Source: Prostheceraeus crozeri (taxonomy: Eukaryota; Platyhelminthes; Polycladida; Euryleptidae). Taken from it: DNA of 64,000 nucleotides. The notes beneath the pieces were generated by a model. That model was not told where the DNA came from, did not search any database, and saw only the letters and a list, made by a program, of their open reading frames with translations. Position numbers and translations under genes: made by a program. Every line of letters starts with the position of its first letter. Positions within the stretch are counted from its first letter, which is position 1. Of the stretch, positions 1-12,626 are shown piece by piece. The stretch covers positions 1 through 64,000 of the forward strand of contig CAJQUW010014354.1 in NCBI GenBank assembly GCA_907163375.1, written 5' to 3'.

Positions 1-712
1 CACATGGGAAAGTAATGAAGACCCATTATTTCAATCAGTTCTATACAAAATCTTTACACTATCTGATAAACCACCAGGAGGGAATTTATAGATCCATTGC
101 TGCATCCGATTTTCCATCGTATCTAAAAACTCAATCTGGTGTCTCGGTTCTGTGTTTCTTCTAAACGCAACAACGACCCATCAAGATAAGACACTGTCAT
201 CCAGGGATCGCAATTAGCCACAGAAAAAAACCCGAAAATCGGGAAAACCGGGGTTTGAATGCATAAATTTAAAATATTTACATTAGACAATTTCGTAAAT
301 AAACGGAAAATTGCGATCTCTGCTGTCATCTTCCAAGGCTACTACCATAAAGGCTTGGTTTTCAAGGTTGACTGTCCAAAGGTTATTAATTTTCACAAAA
401 ATATCCTAACGGGTAAAATCCACGGCAGCAGCGAAAGTATTTAAGACATTGTTCAATTTTACGCAGTTTTATGATTCAATATTGAGGATTATTGCATTAT
501 GCATCATGAATCATATCGAGTAAAGTTAATCAAATTTGAAAAGCAAATATATATTAGGTCTATAATGTGAATATGTAATAAAATGCGCCGACACCGAGGT
601 AGTTGAAAATTCATCACTAAAGATAAACTACATTAGTACTTTTTATTGAGTTATTATTTCTTTGAAGCCCATGCCCTTTGTTATCTTTCCCACACCAATA
701 ACAAGTACTCAC
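1..712. other. No gene seen
   Basis: This is the 3' flank of the minus-strand DUF4806-type gene. The short ORFs at 123-329 and 259-444 have no recognisable motif or splice context. A further 3' exon of that gene could lie here, because the last exon I can place (837 to 713) ends in a phase-0 donor, but I could not identify one. Confidence 0.5.
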
Positions 713-2876
713 TCGGCCAGTCATCCTAGCTCGTTTCCGTTCTTTGAGTGCCTCATCATTTGCTGTTTTCAGCATACTTTGAATTTTCTTTTCAATTTCC
801 TCGTCTGTTGGTGTGCTATGGACGCAGCGAAAGGAGCCTGAAATGATGTTTAAAAAGTTGACATAGATGCAAATATTTGCTCTTACTGACTAAAGAACGG
901 GCTTCGAGCCCATTAAGGCTTGTATTGCGCACCTATCTATAATTCCTTGTTCATACTTCAATTCGGTTTTATTAAAGTAGGCCTACTACAGCGCCATTCA
1001 GTGTTGACGTGTTGAGATCATTTTTGAAATAACAAAAGCCTGGAAATGCATTAAGATTTTTGGTGCACTTTTAGTAACTCTTGATCTCGCAATCCGTCTG
1101 TAACGTGGAGGGAGACCCTGCAAAATCCTACTACTTTTCTCCTTACTCATGTAGCAACGCTTTACGTTTCCTCGCTTAAACGTCAGTATATAAATATTTT
1201 TCGTGTGTCTCGCATAAATCGCGTTATCTGATCCAAGCACTTGTAGGAAGGCGATAAAAATTGACTTTCACTGCCGGACGCCTTCCAACTAAGTCACGAA
1301 GATGTTAAATGTCTCAGTTTGAAGGACCAAATGGGTACATTACATTTTCAATAGTATCCCTGTGAGTCTTCACGGATCTTATAATTGATCATTTTCATGC
1401 CACAGGTAGTTTCCATTTTCTCCATTTGATAAAAACATTCCACTTATACACATTCAATGTACACACCAAGGATCCATCTACCATAGGTCTCCCAAAAAAC
1501 ACGAAACTGATGAATTAAATAATGCATAAATTTGAAATAATTGATTTACAGCAATTTCATTCCAAAACCGGAATTTCGTATTTTCCGAAAGCATGGTGAC
1601 GGTGCTACAAACTGAATTAAATATCCACAAAATATCATCAGCCTCTTATGGTGCAGATTTGATAAATTAGTGATCGAATGCGATAACAATGTTATGCATC
1701 AAATCAAGTAAAATTAAAAGGCATCAAATGAAGCAAAGCGTAGCGTGACCAATAGGTTAGTATAGGAAAACGTTGCAGAAGATAATGTGAACATCTGTCA
1801 AATAGGTCCTCGTACAATGTTAGTCACACTGACAAAAACAGCCATCACCACATCTCAAAAAGTAGTTCCTTCACCTTTAGGGGCTATTCAAGAAATTCAG
1901 AATGAATCCAATATGGAATTCATAATTATGCGGTAGGACCTAAGTCCCCATAGGCGATTAGGAAGCTTCTTGAACTTCCACTTATTACATAAAGCGTACC
2001 TGTCACAAGCCATTCAGACGAATGATGCTGCGAAAATGTGCACAATTAGCATTATGCGTCCATGCATAGTTGAAAAATAGAACAAAAGAATGAACATGAC
2101 AAATTAAACTTACGCTTCACAAGAGGTTCGAGTACATCTTTAAATTTATATTTTCCATTTGCCCCCGTTCGATTAAATGATCTCTGTAAGTCATTCGTCA
2201 ACAGAGCAGACATCACCTGATCTACGCAGTCCTTGACGTTTGCACCACCAACGAGTGATAAATCCAATACCTGAAATCCGGAACGTTATGGTTAAGTGTG
2301 AATACAAGGTGGGAAGTTTAAACCTTGCATAAATTCAAAACCGTAAAGCAACGTTTTTTAGTGAGATACCAAATATCAAAGATTGATGAGATATAAGAAC
2401 TGTAAACCGCTAAGGTTGCGACTCACTCTGTTGTGCAGACTAGGCGGTTGATCCTAACCATAAACCAGGGTTGTGGACTCGAACTCGGGAGGTTTTCGTG
2501 AAAAGAGTTCGTGAACAGTACTGTGACTACTCTACTTAGAGTAGCCACATGGCCTTATGTAAAACAACGATTATGTAACATTGATGCGAGGACTACACAG
2601 AAAGTTGAGTCTGCAGCCTTGATAGAAACCATACATACCGCTCTATAAATCTCGGACCTGATAATTTGCGATATCCGCAGGGAAATCAATAAATAGCCTC
2701 CAGAAGATGACTTACCAAATTGTCACGAAATTCCTTATCCTTGACTTTTGCTAGGAAATCATGATAATGGTCCACGGAAGCTAGTTGGTAATTGCGCAGC
2801 TCCCTTTTTCACTGCAGCCATTGATTCGACTCTTCAAACTTTTTATTTCGTCTCTTAGTCCTCGAATTTCTACAAT

Positions 2877-2884
2877 CTGTTCAG
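2877..2884. repeat. 8-bp target site duplication (CTGTTCAG) of the hAT-like element
   Basis: CTGTTCAG lies directly outside the left arm and again at 6579-6586 outside the right arm. An exact 8-bp duplication is the hallmark size for hAT transposons, and it fixes the element borders at 2885 and 6578. Confidence 0.85.
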
Positions 2885-3465
2885 TAGGGTGGAGTGAAAA
2901 AAACTTTTTTAGAAATCAAAGAAGCCCCATTCATTTATGTATGACAAATGTCAAAACTAACCTCCTTGTGCAATTTCAATACATTTGAATGTCATTTGAG
3001 CCCGCCACACCGAGTGTGAAAGAATCGGACTCCCGAAAGTCTAAAAATAGTCCAAAATTGCAAAGTTCGAAGCATTTGACCCCATGTTTTTCTCACTGCA
3101 ATCTTATGTATCAGTAAGCCCCAATTGTTTACATGCAAAGGATATGAGGGTTGAATTGCATGTCAATTTTTAAAGCATTTGGGTATCATTTATGCCCGCC
3201 ACACTGCATCTAAAAGAATCGACACGAAACATATCTAATTATGACTTAAAGTCCATCGGTATTATGAAATAAAATCTCATACAGCTATGTACTAATTTGA
3301 AGTAAGTATGAAATGTAATTTTTATAATGTTTCTGCACACTCGGATATCATTTGATATTACAACACCACCTAAAAGGTAAAAAACGATTTTTTCTTATTT
3401 TCTTTCATTTGCTCTATTAGCACAAAATTTCAACAGAATTAGCAATGAACTGATCTAAAACTATT
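2885..3465 (+). repeat. Left long terminal inverted arm
   Basis: This arm is the reverse complement of 5991-6578 with only scattered small differences, for example one A/T-run length difference near the outer tip and a few-base difference near the inner end. It contains no ORF of its own. Confidence 0.85.
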
Positions 3466-3701
3466 GCTTGACAACATCTATTTCGCGTGCGTTAACAATC
3501 CTGTGTCTAATTTAAGTCCATCGAAATAGTGATTGGCCGAACTTCAGTTATTCATCCTGTCTCAATTGTTGTTGATGATGAGCGTATGGGTATAGTCATT
3601 GGCTGACATCAGTTTTTCATCTCAGTAAAGAATTTCCCATTTTGATCAATAATTAGACGTTTAGCGGTATACTTAGACGTTGCACGCTTTAAAGGCATCA
3701 T

Positions 3702-5678
3702 TTGAAAGCAAAGTTTATGGCGACACGTACGAATCTCCGTGATCTTTTCATTGGCGTTTCATTGGAAGGTTTCAAGCAGAATGAACTGCCGACAATTATA
3801 GAGTGCTTAAACAGACTGCAGTACATCAAAGATAATGCAACAATTGGAAATGTGTCCACTATTTCTCAATGTCGCGATGTTGCTGATGAAATAATCAGTA
3901 TATGGCATAAAGCAGGCATTAATACAATTGAAAACCACAAAGTAACAGAAAAACTAAAACGGTGGAGCAACAACCATCGCAATCTTTTAAAAATTCCAGT
4001 TGAACGGCGATCGTCAGGGAAGAGCTTTGACCGATCTGAGGAATTCAAGCAAAAAATAAATGCATGTTTCATCATTCTGAAAGGTGAAGTGCCTAAAGAA
4101 GAAAATGAATTTTATAAAGATCAAATATCAAGCAGAAATATGATCATTTCAGGAATTGATAAAAACGCTACCAAGTCAATAAAGACTCGACTATTGAGAC
4201 AGGAGAAAGAATTTGAACGAATAGCGAAAGAAGAGAAGAGGAAATTTGAAGCAACTGTGTGTTATCCACAGTCCGATAATGATTGCGAAATTGAGTCTGA
4301 TGATGGCGATATGTTTGAAAATTGTGTGACCAAGCCGATATGGGTCTCAGATGCGTCAGAAATTATCGAATTTGGCTTCGACTTGCGACCGCTAACTTGT
4401 CTCAGACAGGGTAGGAGCGGCAATTGCAACATCTGTGCTGCAAGACTTTGGTATTGTATGAACAAAGAATAAGGACAAAATTATTCATCGCAGCAAGGTC
4501 ATAAGAGAAAGGAAAGTTTTCAGAGAAACCCAGCAATTCAATGAAGACATTCAATCAGTATATTTTGATAGCCGAAAGGACAGAACAATCGTTCAGGATG
4601 ATAAGTTTCGAAAAACAGTACTTGAAGAACATGTATCACTTTTAAAGGAACCAGGTTCAATTTTTATTGGTCACATTTCACCTAAAAGTGGATCGTCTAA
4701 GGATATTAAATGATTATTGTTGATGTTTGTGAGTTATGTACAAACTTAAATGGACTCAAAGTGATAGGATGCGATGGAACTCCTGTTAATACAGGACCAG
4801 TTGGAGGAGTCATTCGACTTCTCGAAAAAGAATTTCAACATCCGGTCCAGTGGGTCATATGTTTGCTCCACTGCAATGAGCTCCCTCTCCGACATCTAAT
4901 GGGAGAATTAGATGGACACACAACTGGATCAAACAGTTATGTCGGACCAATTGGCAAATCTCTACGCTCATGTGAAACTCTGGAAATTGTTGATTTTCAG
5001 GCCATTGAATCTAATTTGCCTGACTTTAACATCCAGATTTTAAGTTCTGATCAAAAATATTTACACAAAATTTGTCACGTAATTCAAAACAAGGATATAT
5101 CAAATGATTTTGCGAAGCGAAGCCCTGGCAAGCTGTCTCATGCTAGATGGGTTACTACAGCGAATCGAATTTTGCGCTTATATATTGGAACTAACAATCC
5201 ATCCGAAGAATTAGTGACGTTGTCTACATTTATATGTTAAGTGTATGCCCCAACATGGTTCTCTATAAGGTGCTATGGTGCAAAGCATTTTTATGGTATG
5301 ATAAGAGCGTCAAGATACTTACCTCGACATTTAAAAACAGTTGTTGACAACGTCCTACAGCGTAATGCTTTCTTCGCACATCCAGAAAATCTTCTAATTG
5401 CAATGTTATATGATGAGAGACCCCATATCCGAGAACTGAGATTTCGACGAGTTTTGAAAGCGAGACAACTTGCTACCGGCAAACTGAGAGAATTCCGCGC
5501 CCCAAAACTTAATTTTCAAGCTGAAGATTACTTTTCTCTGATTGATTGGGTGACTTTGGAAGAGCGGACGGTGCCACCTCTTACAATAGGGATATCAGAA
5601 GAAAATTTACGAAGTGCAGGTAAAACTCTTGATTTTTTTACCTGCCCTGCCACACACAGGCTGTGGAACGTTGCATAA
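3702..5678 (+). pseudogene. hAT-like transposase, broken reading frame
   Basis: An N-terminal ORF (3702-4472, 256 aa) is lysine-rich and helical. Coding continues past its stop in another frame (FDSRKDRTIVQ near 4560-4610). The third piece (4710-5240) holds GCDGTPVNTG, then WVICLLHCNELPLRHL, then LDGHTTG and GPIGK. The order Asp motif, then a CxxH motif followed by a Leu-rich helix, resembles the first catalytic Asp and CxxH region of hAT transposases. An in-frame TAA separates the fourth piece (5241-5678). I count two frameshifts and two in-frame stops (TGA near 4457 and TAA at 5238). The family is widespread in invertebrates as an uncharacterised protein; assignment to hAT comes mainly from the 8-bp duplication and these motifs. 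Alternatives such as KDZ or P-like elements, which also make 8-bp duplications, are less likely. Confidence 0.65.
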
Positions 5679-5990
5679 AAAATATTACGGAAATAAGCTT
5701 GGTGGCAAGTGATAAAACTAAACGCGATAATATTGCAAGAGTGAGAAATGCATCTAGAAATTGAATGAAAACTTTTAACACAAAAAGCGAATATACTACA
5801 GACTACTGAAACGTATTTACTGTAAACTTAAGATAGTGAATGTGATTTGTGCTGACGCATTGTTATTGAAAGATAGGTCCTACTTCCTCTTGCTTCAACT
5901 TATATGAATAATTACGTTTGTGAACAATTAAGTGTGTTTTCACTTGTAATTGTATTTGGGTTTCCATAACATTTTCCGCGGATAATCATA

Positions 5991-6578
5991 AATAGTTTTA
6001 GATCAGTTCATTGCTAATTCTGTTGAAATTTTGTGCTAATAGAGCAAATGAAAGAAAATAAGAAAAAATCGTTTTTTACGTTTTAGGTGGTGTTGTAATA
6101 TCAAATGATATCCGAGTGTGCAGAAAGGAAACATTATAAAAAATTACATTTCATACTTACTTCAAATTAGTACATAGCTGTATGAGATTTTATTTCATAA
6201 TACCGATGGACTTTAAGTCATAATTAGATATGTTTCGTGTCGATTCTTTTAGATGCAGTGTGGCGGGCATAAATGATACCCAAATGCTTTAAAAATTGAC
6301 ATGCAATTCAACCCTCATATTCTTTGCATGTAAACAATTGGGGCTTACTGATACATAAGATTGCAGTGAGAAAAACATGGGGTCAAATGCTTCGAACTTT
6401 GCAATTTTGGACTATTTTTAGACTTTCGGGAGTCCGATTCTTTCACACTCGGTGTGGCGGGCTCAAATGACATTCAAATGTATTGAAATTGCACAAGGAG
6501 GTTAGTTTTGACATTTGTCATACATAAATGAATGGGGCTTCTTTGATTTCTAAAAAGAGTTTTTTTCACTCCACCCTA
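5991..6578 (-). repeat. Right long terminal inverted arm
   Basis: Reverse complement of the left arm (2885-3465). It ends CACTCCACCCTA next to the second CTGTTCAG. Confidence 0.85.
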
Positions 6579-7603
6579 CTGTTCAGCAACCTGTGTGCTG
6601 AAATTACACACCTTTCGATACATCAATGAAATTATATCTATGGTTTTAGTTTCCATGTCGCCACCGAGTTGTTCCTCCAGCTTCTCCCTCAAGCTTGAAA
6701 CATTTTTTGTGTAGAGGATGGCAAGTTAGTCGATCGTCCACGACCGGATGGGGTAAGTTCGTGTAGTGGTATCAATGGCTTCTATGTTTCATGATTTGAT
6801 TCTGATTGCCTTCTTTTTGGTGGTGTGCGCGGAATAGGGGAGAAATTGGTTAAATCAGTGCTGCTGACTTCTGAATCTTCTGCCTCAGTCGCGGTGAAGA
6901 AATTCTGAAAACCAATTGCATATCTTTTAAACATTTAAGTACATTACATTTTACAAAGCGACAGACAGTCACGATCAATAGAAATTTTCACGGGCTAACG
7001 TTGAAACACAAATAAAATACCAAACAAATTTGGTTAACAGGGTGAACAGAAATATGGATGCTGTGACATGTCAGAAGCATTAGTTGAAATGCATATACTG
7101 TGCATAACTCAATGTCAGAATGTATAAATGCCTCTTCATGCGGTATTAATTGTTAGGATTTAATATTACTCAAGTCAACGTATGTTTCAATACTTTGAAT
7201 GAATCCGAAATATTTTAGCCCTCGCATGGTCTCGTACACACAGGAATCTCGTATGTTATTAATAAATGCCTATAGGCTCCCTTACTTACGTCTGTAGGAG
7301 GCAAGTCGCTGTCGACCATGTCCCCGAATGGCACAAAAGTGTCATCTTATCGAGTATACTGATTGTCCTTTGCGAATAAACTTTGAACAGAAGTTCATGG
7401 TTTCCAGCAATAAACTTTCGTCATCAGATACTTGAAGGACTACATAAGTTTCCTTTACACAATCCACTTTAAGGACCACTCTTCAAGATGCTGAATGCTT
7501 TGGGTGTCCATTGCGATAGTTTCTTCAGCTCTTGAGTGAAGACATTTCTTTCCCTTTTTTGGAAGAGAAGTCCAAACTTCTGCAATGTGAAATCCGTCAT
7601 CAC

Positions 7604-8745
7604 CTGAAATGTGACGCATATTTTACGGTTTCAAATTGAGAGAGAGAGAGATGTTTTATTCAAACCATAAAAATGAATCAGAGTTACAAGCTGATTAAAA
7701 ATTAAGATTATAAAGCAATAATGAAGGATGAAAATTACAAAATTATGAATAACAATCAAGGAATAGATCATGAACACATCTTGCAGACGGATACAACTTT
7801 CATTATCTCAAAAAAGCAACTTCCCACTGTAGTTAACAATCATCTTGATTATAATATTTGGATTCATACGCATGGAGCAATTAGATTTTCATCCAATGTG
7901 TGAATGGAAACATCCTCCTTGACTGAGTCGGCTAAACCTGCTTAGTCGCGGCTTGGCTGAACTTTAGATAAAGTCGGCTGGTTAATACTTAATTTTCTCG
8001 ATCCGCGGACAATTCTAATAAAAAACTCTAGCATACGGTACCCAATAGATTGATATCTGTTTAATAGGTTGCATCGTTCTACAAAGTAACATCTTAAATA
8101 TAACGCAGTATTGACTTATAAAGAAAATACTTCCATTTTGTTGTCGTGATGCAGCTTCTGTGTCAGAGAAGCACAACTTCCAAAAATACCATTAACTGAC
8201 CTACTTCATATATATTCTACATTTTCCTAATAACTGAAAATAAATTCTGATTAATTAAACAGCAGACTTCAGTGAAAAAACAATATCATTCACAGATCTG
8301 TATATGCAGACCAAGTGGCAACCCTGTTCTACTATTATGCTATAATTATCTCAATTTTTAAAAATCGAAAAATTTTTGACGTTCCAGTTTGTAGGACGAT
8401 AATCACAATAACTTACAATTAGTAGAAGTGTACTAATTATTTGATACATGCAAAACAAAACAGATATTCCAAATGACGCATATATATTGGAAAATAGACC
8501 AATAAGTGAAAATTCAGATATTTATACATATGGTATTACTAAGAAAATGCTGTCAGTAGGTAGGCAAATAGCCTTCAGATGGACTTTTTGAAATTTAATA
8601 TATTCCTTCGTTAATTTACAGTATCCTATGTCCAATACACGAGATGAGTAGGGGTAGTCATACAAAGGTCTCACAAATTCTAATACCTTGCCAGAAACAA
8701 AATTTTCATCAATGGAAGCTTTACACTGATCAAAAGAATCGACAA
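7604..8745. other. Intergenic or intronic, no gene
   Basis: The stretch contains a short GA microsatellite near 7640-7652 and AT-rich unique DNA. A 60-aa ORF at 7721-7903 shows no domain. The interval separates the Tnp2-type transposase gene from the DUF4806-type gene, both on the minus strand. Confidence 0.5.
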
Positions 8746-10721
8746 TTATAAATCACAATTTTCCAGCATGACACACTTGTCGGGTTCTTTGGTCGAAATA
8801 ACTAATGGTTTAATGCTCATGTTGGCATACATCGATCGAATCATTAAAAGCTGATTCACAGACTGTTCAATTACCATATTATTAACTTTACCACGTTTCT
8901 TTAGTTTAGACAGATAATTTTCGAGGGGAAATGAGGAAAAGGAGTCTAAGACTGCATACATTTCCACAAATTCATGCATGTGTAGTAGGTGCACATTGTA
9001 CATCACTGATTTTTTAGAAAACAATGTTTCCATCTGTTGAACAAAAATTTCAATGGCTCTATGAGCATGAACACGCAGACATATGTGATGTTTTGAAGAA
9101 AATACATACACTGCGAAATGCAACAAGCAGAAGTGATGATAATGCACTGTCTTGAAAAATTTTCGAAACAGAAACGGGCCGAGGTATAAAACGAATAAAC
9201 GATATTCCGTTGCTTTAAAATGAACCAAGTCAATGAGCTTCCTGGGTTTTCGTTGAAAATCACTGGCACGCATGTCCTATAAGACCAAATTAAATCTGAC
9301 AATTGATTGATTTGCGATGCTGATAACCTACATGATAAGCGCCCACCTCTAACACAAGTAAAATAGTACGTAAAAAGTTTTCTTGTAACTCCCAAACAAA
9401 CAGCATGCATATAATCAATTGGAAATTCAGAAAATAACTTCACATCACATATGCTCGACAACGGAGAAATCGAAATTTGGTTACCAAGAAAGAATTTGGT
9501 TAAAATGGAGTACCAAGAAAAAATACACGATCGTCTATATATGTACCTGACAGTAACCACATCCGTTATGCCCACCGTGACCTTTGATGCACTGAACAAA
9601 TGCTCGTGCCGGGGCATCACAAACAAACTTACCTTCTTGGGAGAGGAAGCGAAAGTTTTTGTCGATGAATACATTACACTTTAATTCTCTGATTTCTTCA
9701 CATAGTTCCTTTATGTATTCAGACAACACTGGTTTACCTCGCCCACAAAATAAAGCAACCGGAAAAGGTGCCATTATATCATTTATCTGAATGGTAACCG
9801 GCCATAAATTATTCTGGGAGCTCTTGAATGAAGGCAAACCATCAATATTCACTTTAAGTCGCAAGTAAATTTCTCTACCATTTTGTGGAGATAGACAGTG
9901 AAAGACATTATCTGAAGCGAATTTAAGGTTTTCCTTGATCGAAAGGTAAGCAAGCTGTCCTCGAGTTACGACGGATTTCAATGTATCAGGTTTCACAACG
10001 TCCTTTTTTAGGTGATAAACCGATGTTGGAACATCGATGCCATTTCGGGATAGCATCCGTAGAAGATACTCCTGAGCTCGGATCGGCAAGTTGAATATCA
10101 TCATGAAAATCATCACCTATTGGGCCAAGGAATGCGCTTTTTTCTCACGATCACTTCCAGCAGACCCATCTTCCCCTTCAGTGGAGTGGTATTCAAAGTC
10201 TGAGCTGTCATCAAAACAGATTGATCCTTCAGTTGAGCAATAGTCGAATTCACAGTTATCTCCATTTGAGTACTCGATGTCTGAGCAGTTATCAAAACAG
10301 TCAGGTCCTCTACGTGTAGAAGTAGGCCTACACTCAATGTCTTGATCATTCCCTGACGATTCACTAAGATCACTGCGCGATCGTCGAGAAGATACTTGAT
10401 CACCAGAACCATTATTTTCGTCATTGTTTAATCTTGAACCTGAAAAATGCAACAGCACTAAACATTACACGCTGAATTGCCACATTGCCAACCATCCTGT
10501 AAACTGTGTAAAACTAAAATTACAAAATATACCAGAGGTAAGGTATGACTGATCGGTTTGGGCTAATAGAATATGGTTAATAGGCTACTGTGGAATGGGC
10601 CTAAGCACTGATCATTGCTATTAATTCAGCTCCAAATTCTTGGAAATCCTGAGCCATTTCATGAACACAAGTAAAACATCGGTACTTTCGATATATTTAA
10701 AGCGTCGATTTCAGATGGTAA

Positions 10722-10768
10722 TTAAAATAATCGGCTGATTAGCAAAATCGATAATCGGCACATCCCTG
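10722..10768 (+). repeat. hAT-type MITE end (ACATCCCTG terminus)
   Basis: The sequence ATCGGCTGATTAGCAAAATC followed by GATAATCGGCACATCCCTG resembles the terminal part of hAT-derived MITEs that begin CAGGGATGTGCC. A diverged relative in opposite orientation lies at 26605-26660. The other end of this copy is not visible, and it lies inside the presumed first intron of the Tnp2-type gene. Confidence 0.4.
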
Positions 10769-11965
10769 ATTTCTTGCATTATGAGTGAAACTTGAGAAAT
10801 TGAGTTTTGGAGACGCCTCCGAACAATAGTCGCATCCCAAAACGTCACTTTTCAAAAGTGGCCGCCGTTTCCATTCAAAGAAATGTGGAAATTGGATGCT
10901 AACAGCAGACCTTAGTTTTACGTTCACACAATGCAAGTCAAGAGGTGTACTTGTCTACCAGATTATGGAAATGTTCCGTTTCCAGTAAATCACGTGCAAT
11001 TCAGGTAGATACCACTAGGCCAACATTTTCCTAATTTTTCATAATTCATGTTGGATTCTTCAATCAGGATTGTCAAATTTCACGTTCAAATGCGAATTTT
11101 GCGTGCAGTGAACACCCTAACAACTGAAAATGAAATCTTTGAAAATGTTGATGCAATGAGGACCACGTTGAATCAATTTATCATATTGGTTGCTAGGATA
11201 ATTAGATTACATTAATGCACTTCAAAACATAAAAATGGCTGTTTACACGCACATATGCGTCGAAATAACCCATCCCATAAGATTTCGATGTTCACTTGGG
11301 GCCACGCTGCTCGTCACAAATTTCGCGTTATCTGCAAGTGTATCGGAAAATAATCCTTCACTTCACAGTACGTTTTGAAACACTACTACGCTCTTCCAGT
11401 TATCGTCAAACTTAGGCCTACATCACTGTGCTTGCCTAGTAAGCGTTTTTTCTCCGTCAATGCCCAACACCTGTCCTATACATTTCATTTCCTACCAGCT
11501 TATCACATCATCTCCGCACTAATTGATTGACTCGCTTGTCCATAACACTGCTGTGTGACGTGATACTACCCTCCATCCAGAAGATTGTGTCACTTCGCCC
11601 GCAACTCTATTGTATTCTGTACTCCCCTCTCACAATTCTGGTTGAGACTCAACACAGCTGTCTCTGCATGTCTATTATATTCTATCAACTTAGGATTGTG
11701 AGATGCGCCTATATGCTATAGCAACTAGCTATGTCAGCTAAGTTGGGCAACGGCTTTCAATTATCATTGCAAACAGGACATCAATTTAGGAAATTTCGAA
11801 AAAATGCATGCCTCCTATGAATCAGAGGGAAGTACCCACACATCCTACGTATATTATGCTTCATGTTTATTATTAAACTATCAGCAACAGTACGTATCTT
11901 TCATATGATCATTTGCCGGTTCACATGACTTATTGGAAGCTAATTAATTGCAATTGGCTGCTTAC
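10769..11965. other. Presumed intron of the Tnp2-type gene, no other gene
   Basis: AT-rich unique sequence between candidate exon 1 (ending 11966) and the exon starting at 10439. ORFs at 10739-10936 (minus) and 11527-11721 (plus) carry no motif. Confidence 0.4.
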
Positions 11966-12626
11966 GAAGATATTCTCCATTGAGAGAAATCAAATCTGAG
12001 AAAAACTCTTTGCGACCTTTCCTATTTCGCTCGCGACGAGACATGGAAAAGTCAATTGACCCGGCACGAGTCGTGATGGAAGAAATGAAAGTATAAGAAT
12101 ATACACTTGAAATGAAAATCAGGTTAATGCAAGGGACTAGTTTAAACAAAATTGACGAGGTCAATTTTTAACAACTCGACCGTTAATTATCTTTACATTT
12201 GATAACTTTTGTTGCTCACTCGTCAGTCCCAATTTCATTGATGCTGGATCTCGATCATAGAGTAATAACTGAAAGAAATTAAATGTCACAAGAGATTTTA
12301 GATGTCTGAAAAATTTGTTTGTCAAACGCAGAGTGCTGCTGCCACATGCATGTTCACCTTTCACGCTTGATTCCATAGTGTAAATTTGCTTGCTTCCAAG
12401 TATTAACTGCATTTATGCATGCAGGTTTAAGTGAACTTGAATTTATTTGCACTAGATAATTTGCACAAGATGTTTACACTGATAACTATGCGAACAAGCA
12501 AATTTAAACATCTATGCCATTTATAATTGAAATGCAATTCAGTACGAAATTGAGGTGTCGCATTCTCAATAGTTTTAGTTTGGTTTTCATCATAGGCTGC
12601 ATGCGCTGTAGTTCATATTCAATAAA

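Larger units (their letters stand above)
2885..6578 (+). mobile_element. hAT-like DNA transposon with very long inverted arms
   Basis: The 3694-bp element begins TAGGGTGGAGTGAAAAAAAC and ends with its reverse complement. The inverted arms reach about 581 bp (left) and 588 bp (right), much longer than the 10-30-bp ends usual for hAT elements. An 8-bp duplication flanks it. The interior carries one plus-strand transposase-like gene with a stop codon and frameshifts, so this copy is probably not autonomous. It is inserted in the coding part of the minus-strand DUF4806-type gene. The arms are still nearly identical, which argues against great age. Confidence 0.8.
713..7603 (-). pseudogene. DUF4806-type gene, frameshifted and split by a hAT-like insertion
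   Basis: Minus-strand exons can be followed from GT..AG borders. Exon a (7603 to 7290) encodes an N-terminal segment with DGFHIAEVW, like the start of DUF4806 proteins. Exon b (6904 to 2716, interrupted by the transposon at 6578-2885) has a Ser/Thr/Pro-rich start (FSPIPRTPPKRR), then a coiled-coil piece (EIRGLRDEIKSLKSRI) and ends at FRDNL. Exon c (2270 to 2114) follows in phase 0 and gives the DUF4806 core (LVGGANVKDCVDQ, later NGKYKFKDV). Exon d (837 to 713) joins in phase 1 and is helical and basic (TDEEIEKKIQ, KERKRARM). Frames break in exon a after EEWSLKWIV and at two places in exon b, so this copy is not intact. DUF4806 genes often lie beside or inside transposons; here a Tnp2-type transposase gene lies upstream on the same strand. 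The domain call rests on motif memory, not a search. Confidence 0.6.
8746..12044 (-). pseudogene. Tnp2-type (CACTA/EnSpm-like) transposase gene, decayed
   Basis: A likely first exon (12044 to 11966, starting MSRRERNRKGRKEFF) ends in a phase-1 donor and fits in frame with an exon starting at 10439. That exon is acidic and Ser-rich (to 10120), then a TAG stands at the usual Trp of the LAxWA-like segment. The body (10116-9535) shows VNIDGLPSFKSS, ALFCGRGKP, CDAPARAFVQCIKGH and GCGYC, the order seen in animal Tnp2-like transposases. The next part (about 9460-9270) has FPIDYMHAVCLGVTRKL. After a frameshift near 9262 it continues with FQRKPRKLIDLVHFKATEYR and LENYLSKLKKRGK to a stop at 8746. At least one stop and two frame breaks make it non-functional. 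No terminal inverted repeats or target duplication were found, so the element borders are unknown. Confidence 0.65.

Noticed and set aside
259..444. 61-aa plus-strand ORF
   Set aside because: No motif, no splice context, typical length for chance ORFs in this composition.
998..1240. 80-aa minus-strand ORF with basic residues
   Set aside because: It lies in the presumed intron of the DUF4806-type gene, with no acceptor or domain.
2430..2500. B-box-like GAGTTCGAGTCC on the minus strand
   Set aside because: The only A-box-like sequence lies downstream of it rather than upstream, so it is not a tRNA or SINE head.
12161..12412. 83-aa minus-strand ORF, protein-like at its end (LLLYDRDPASMKLGL)
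   Set aside because: No recognisable family; phases do not connect with the exon at 14557, and the start is arbitrary.
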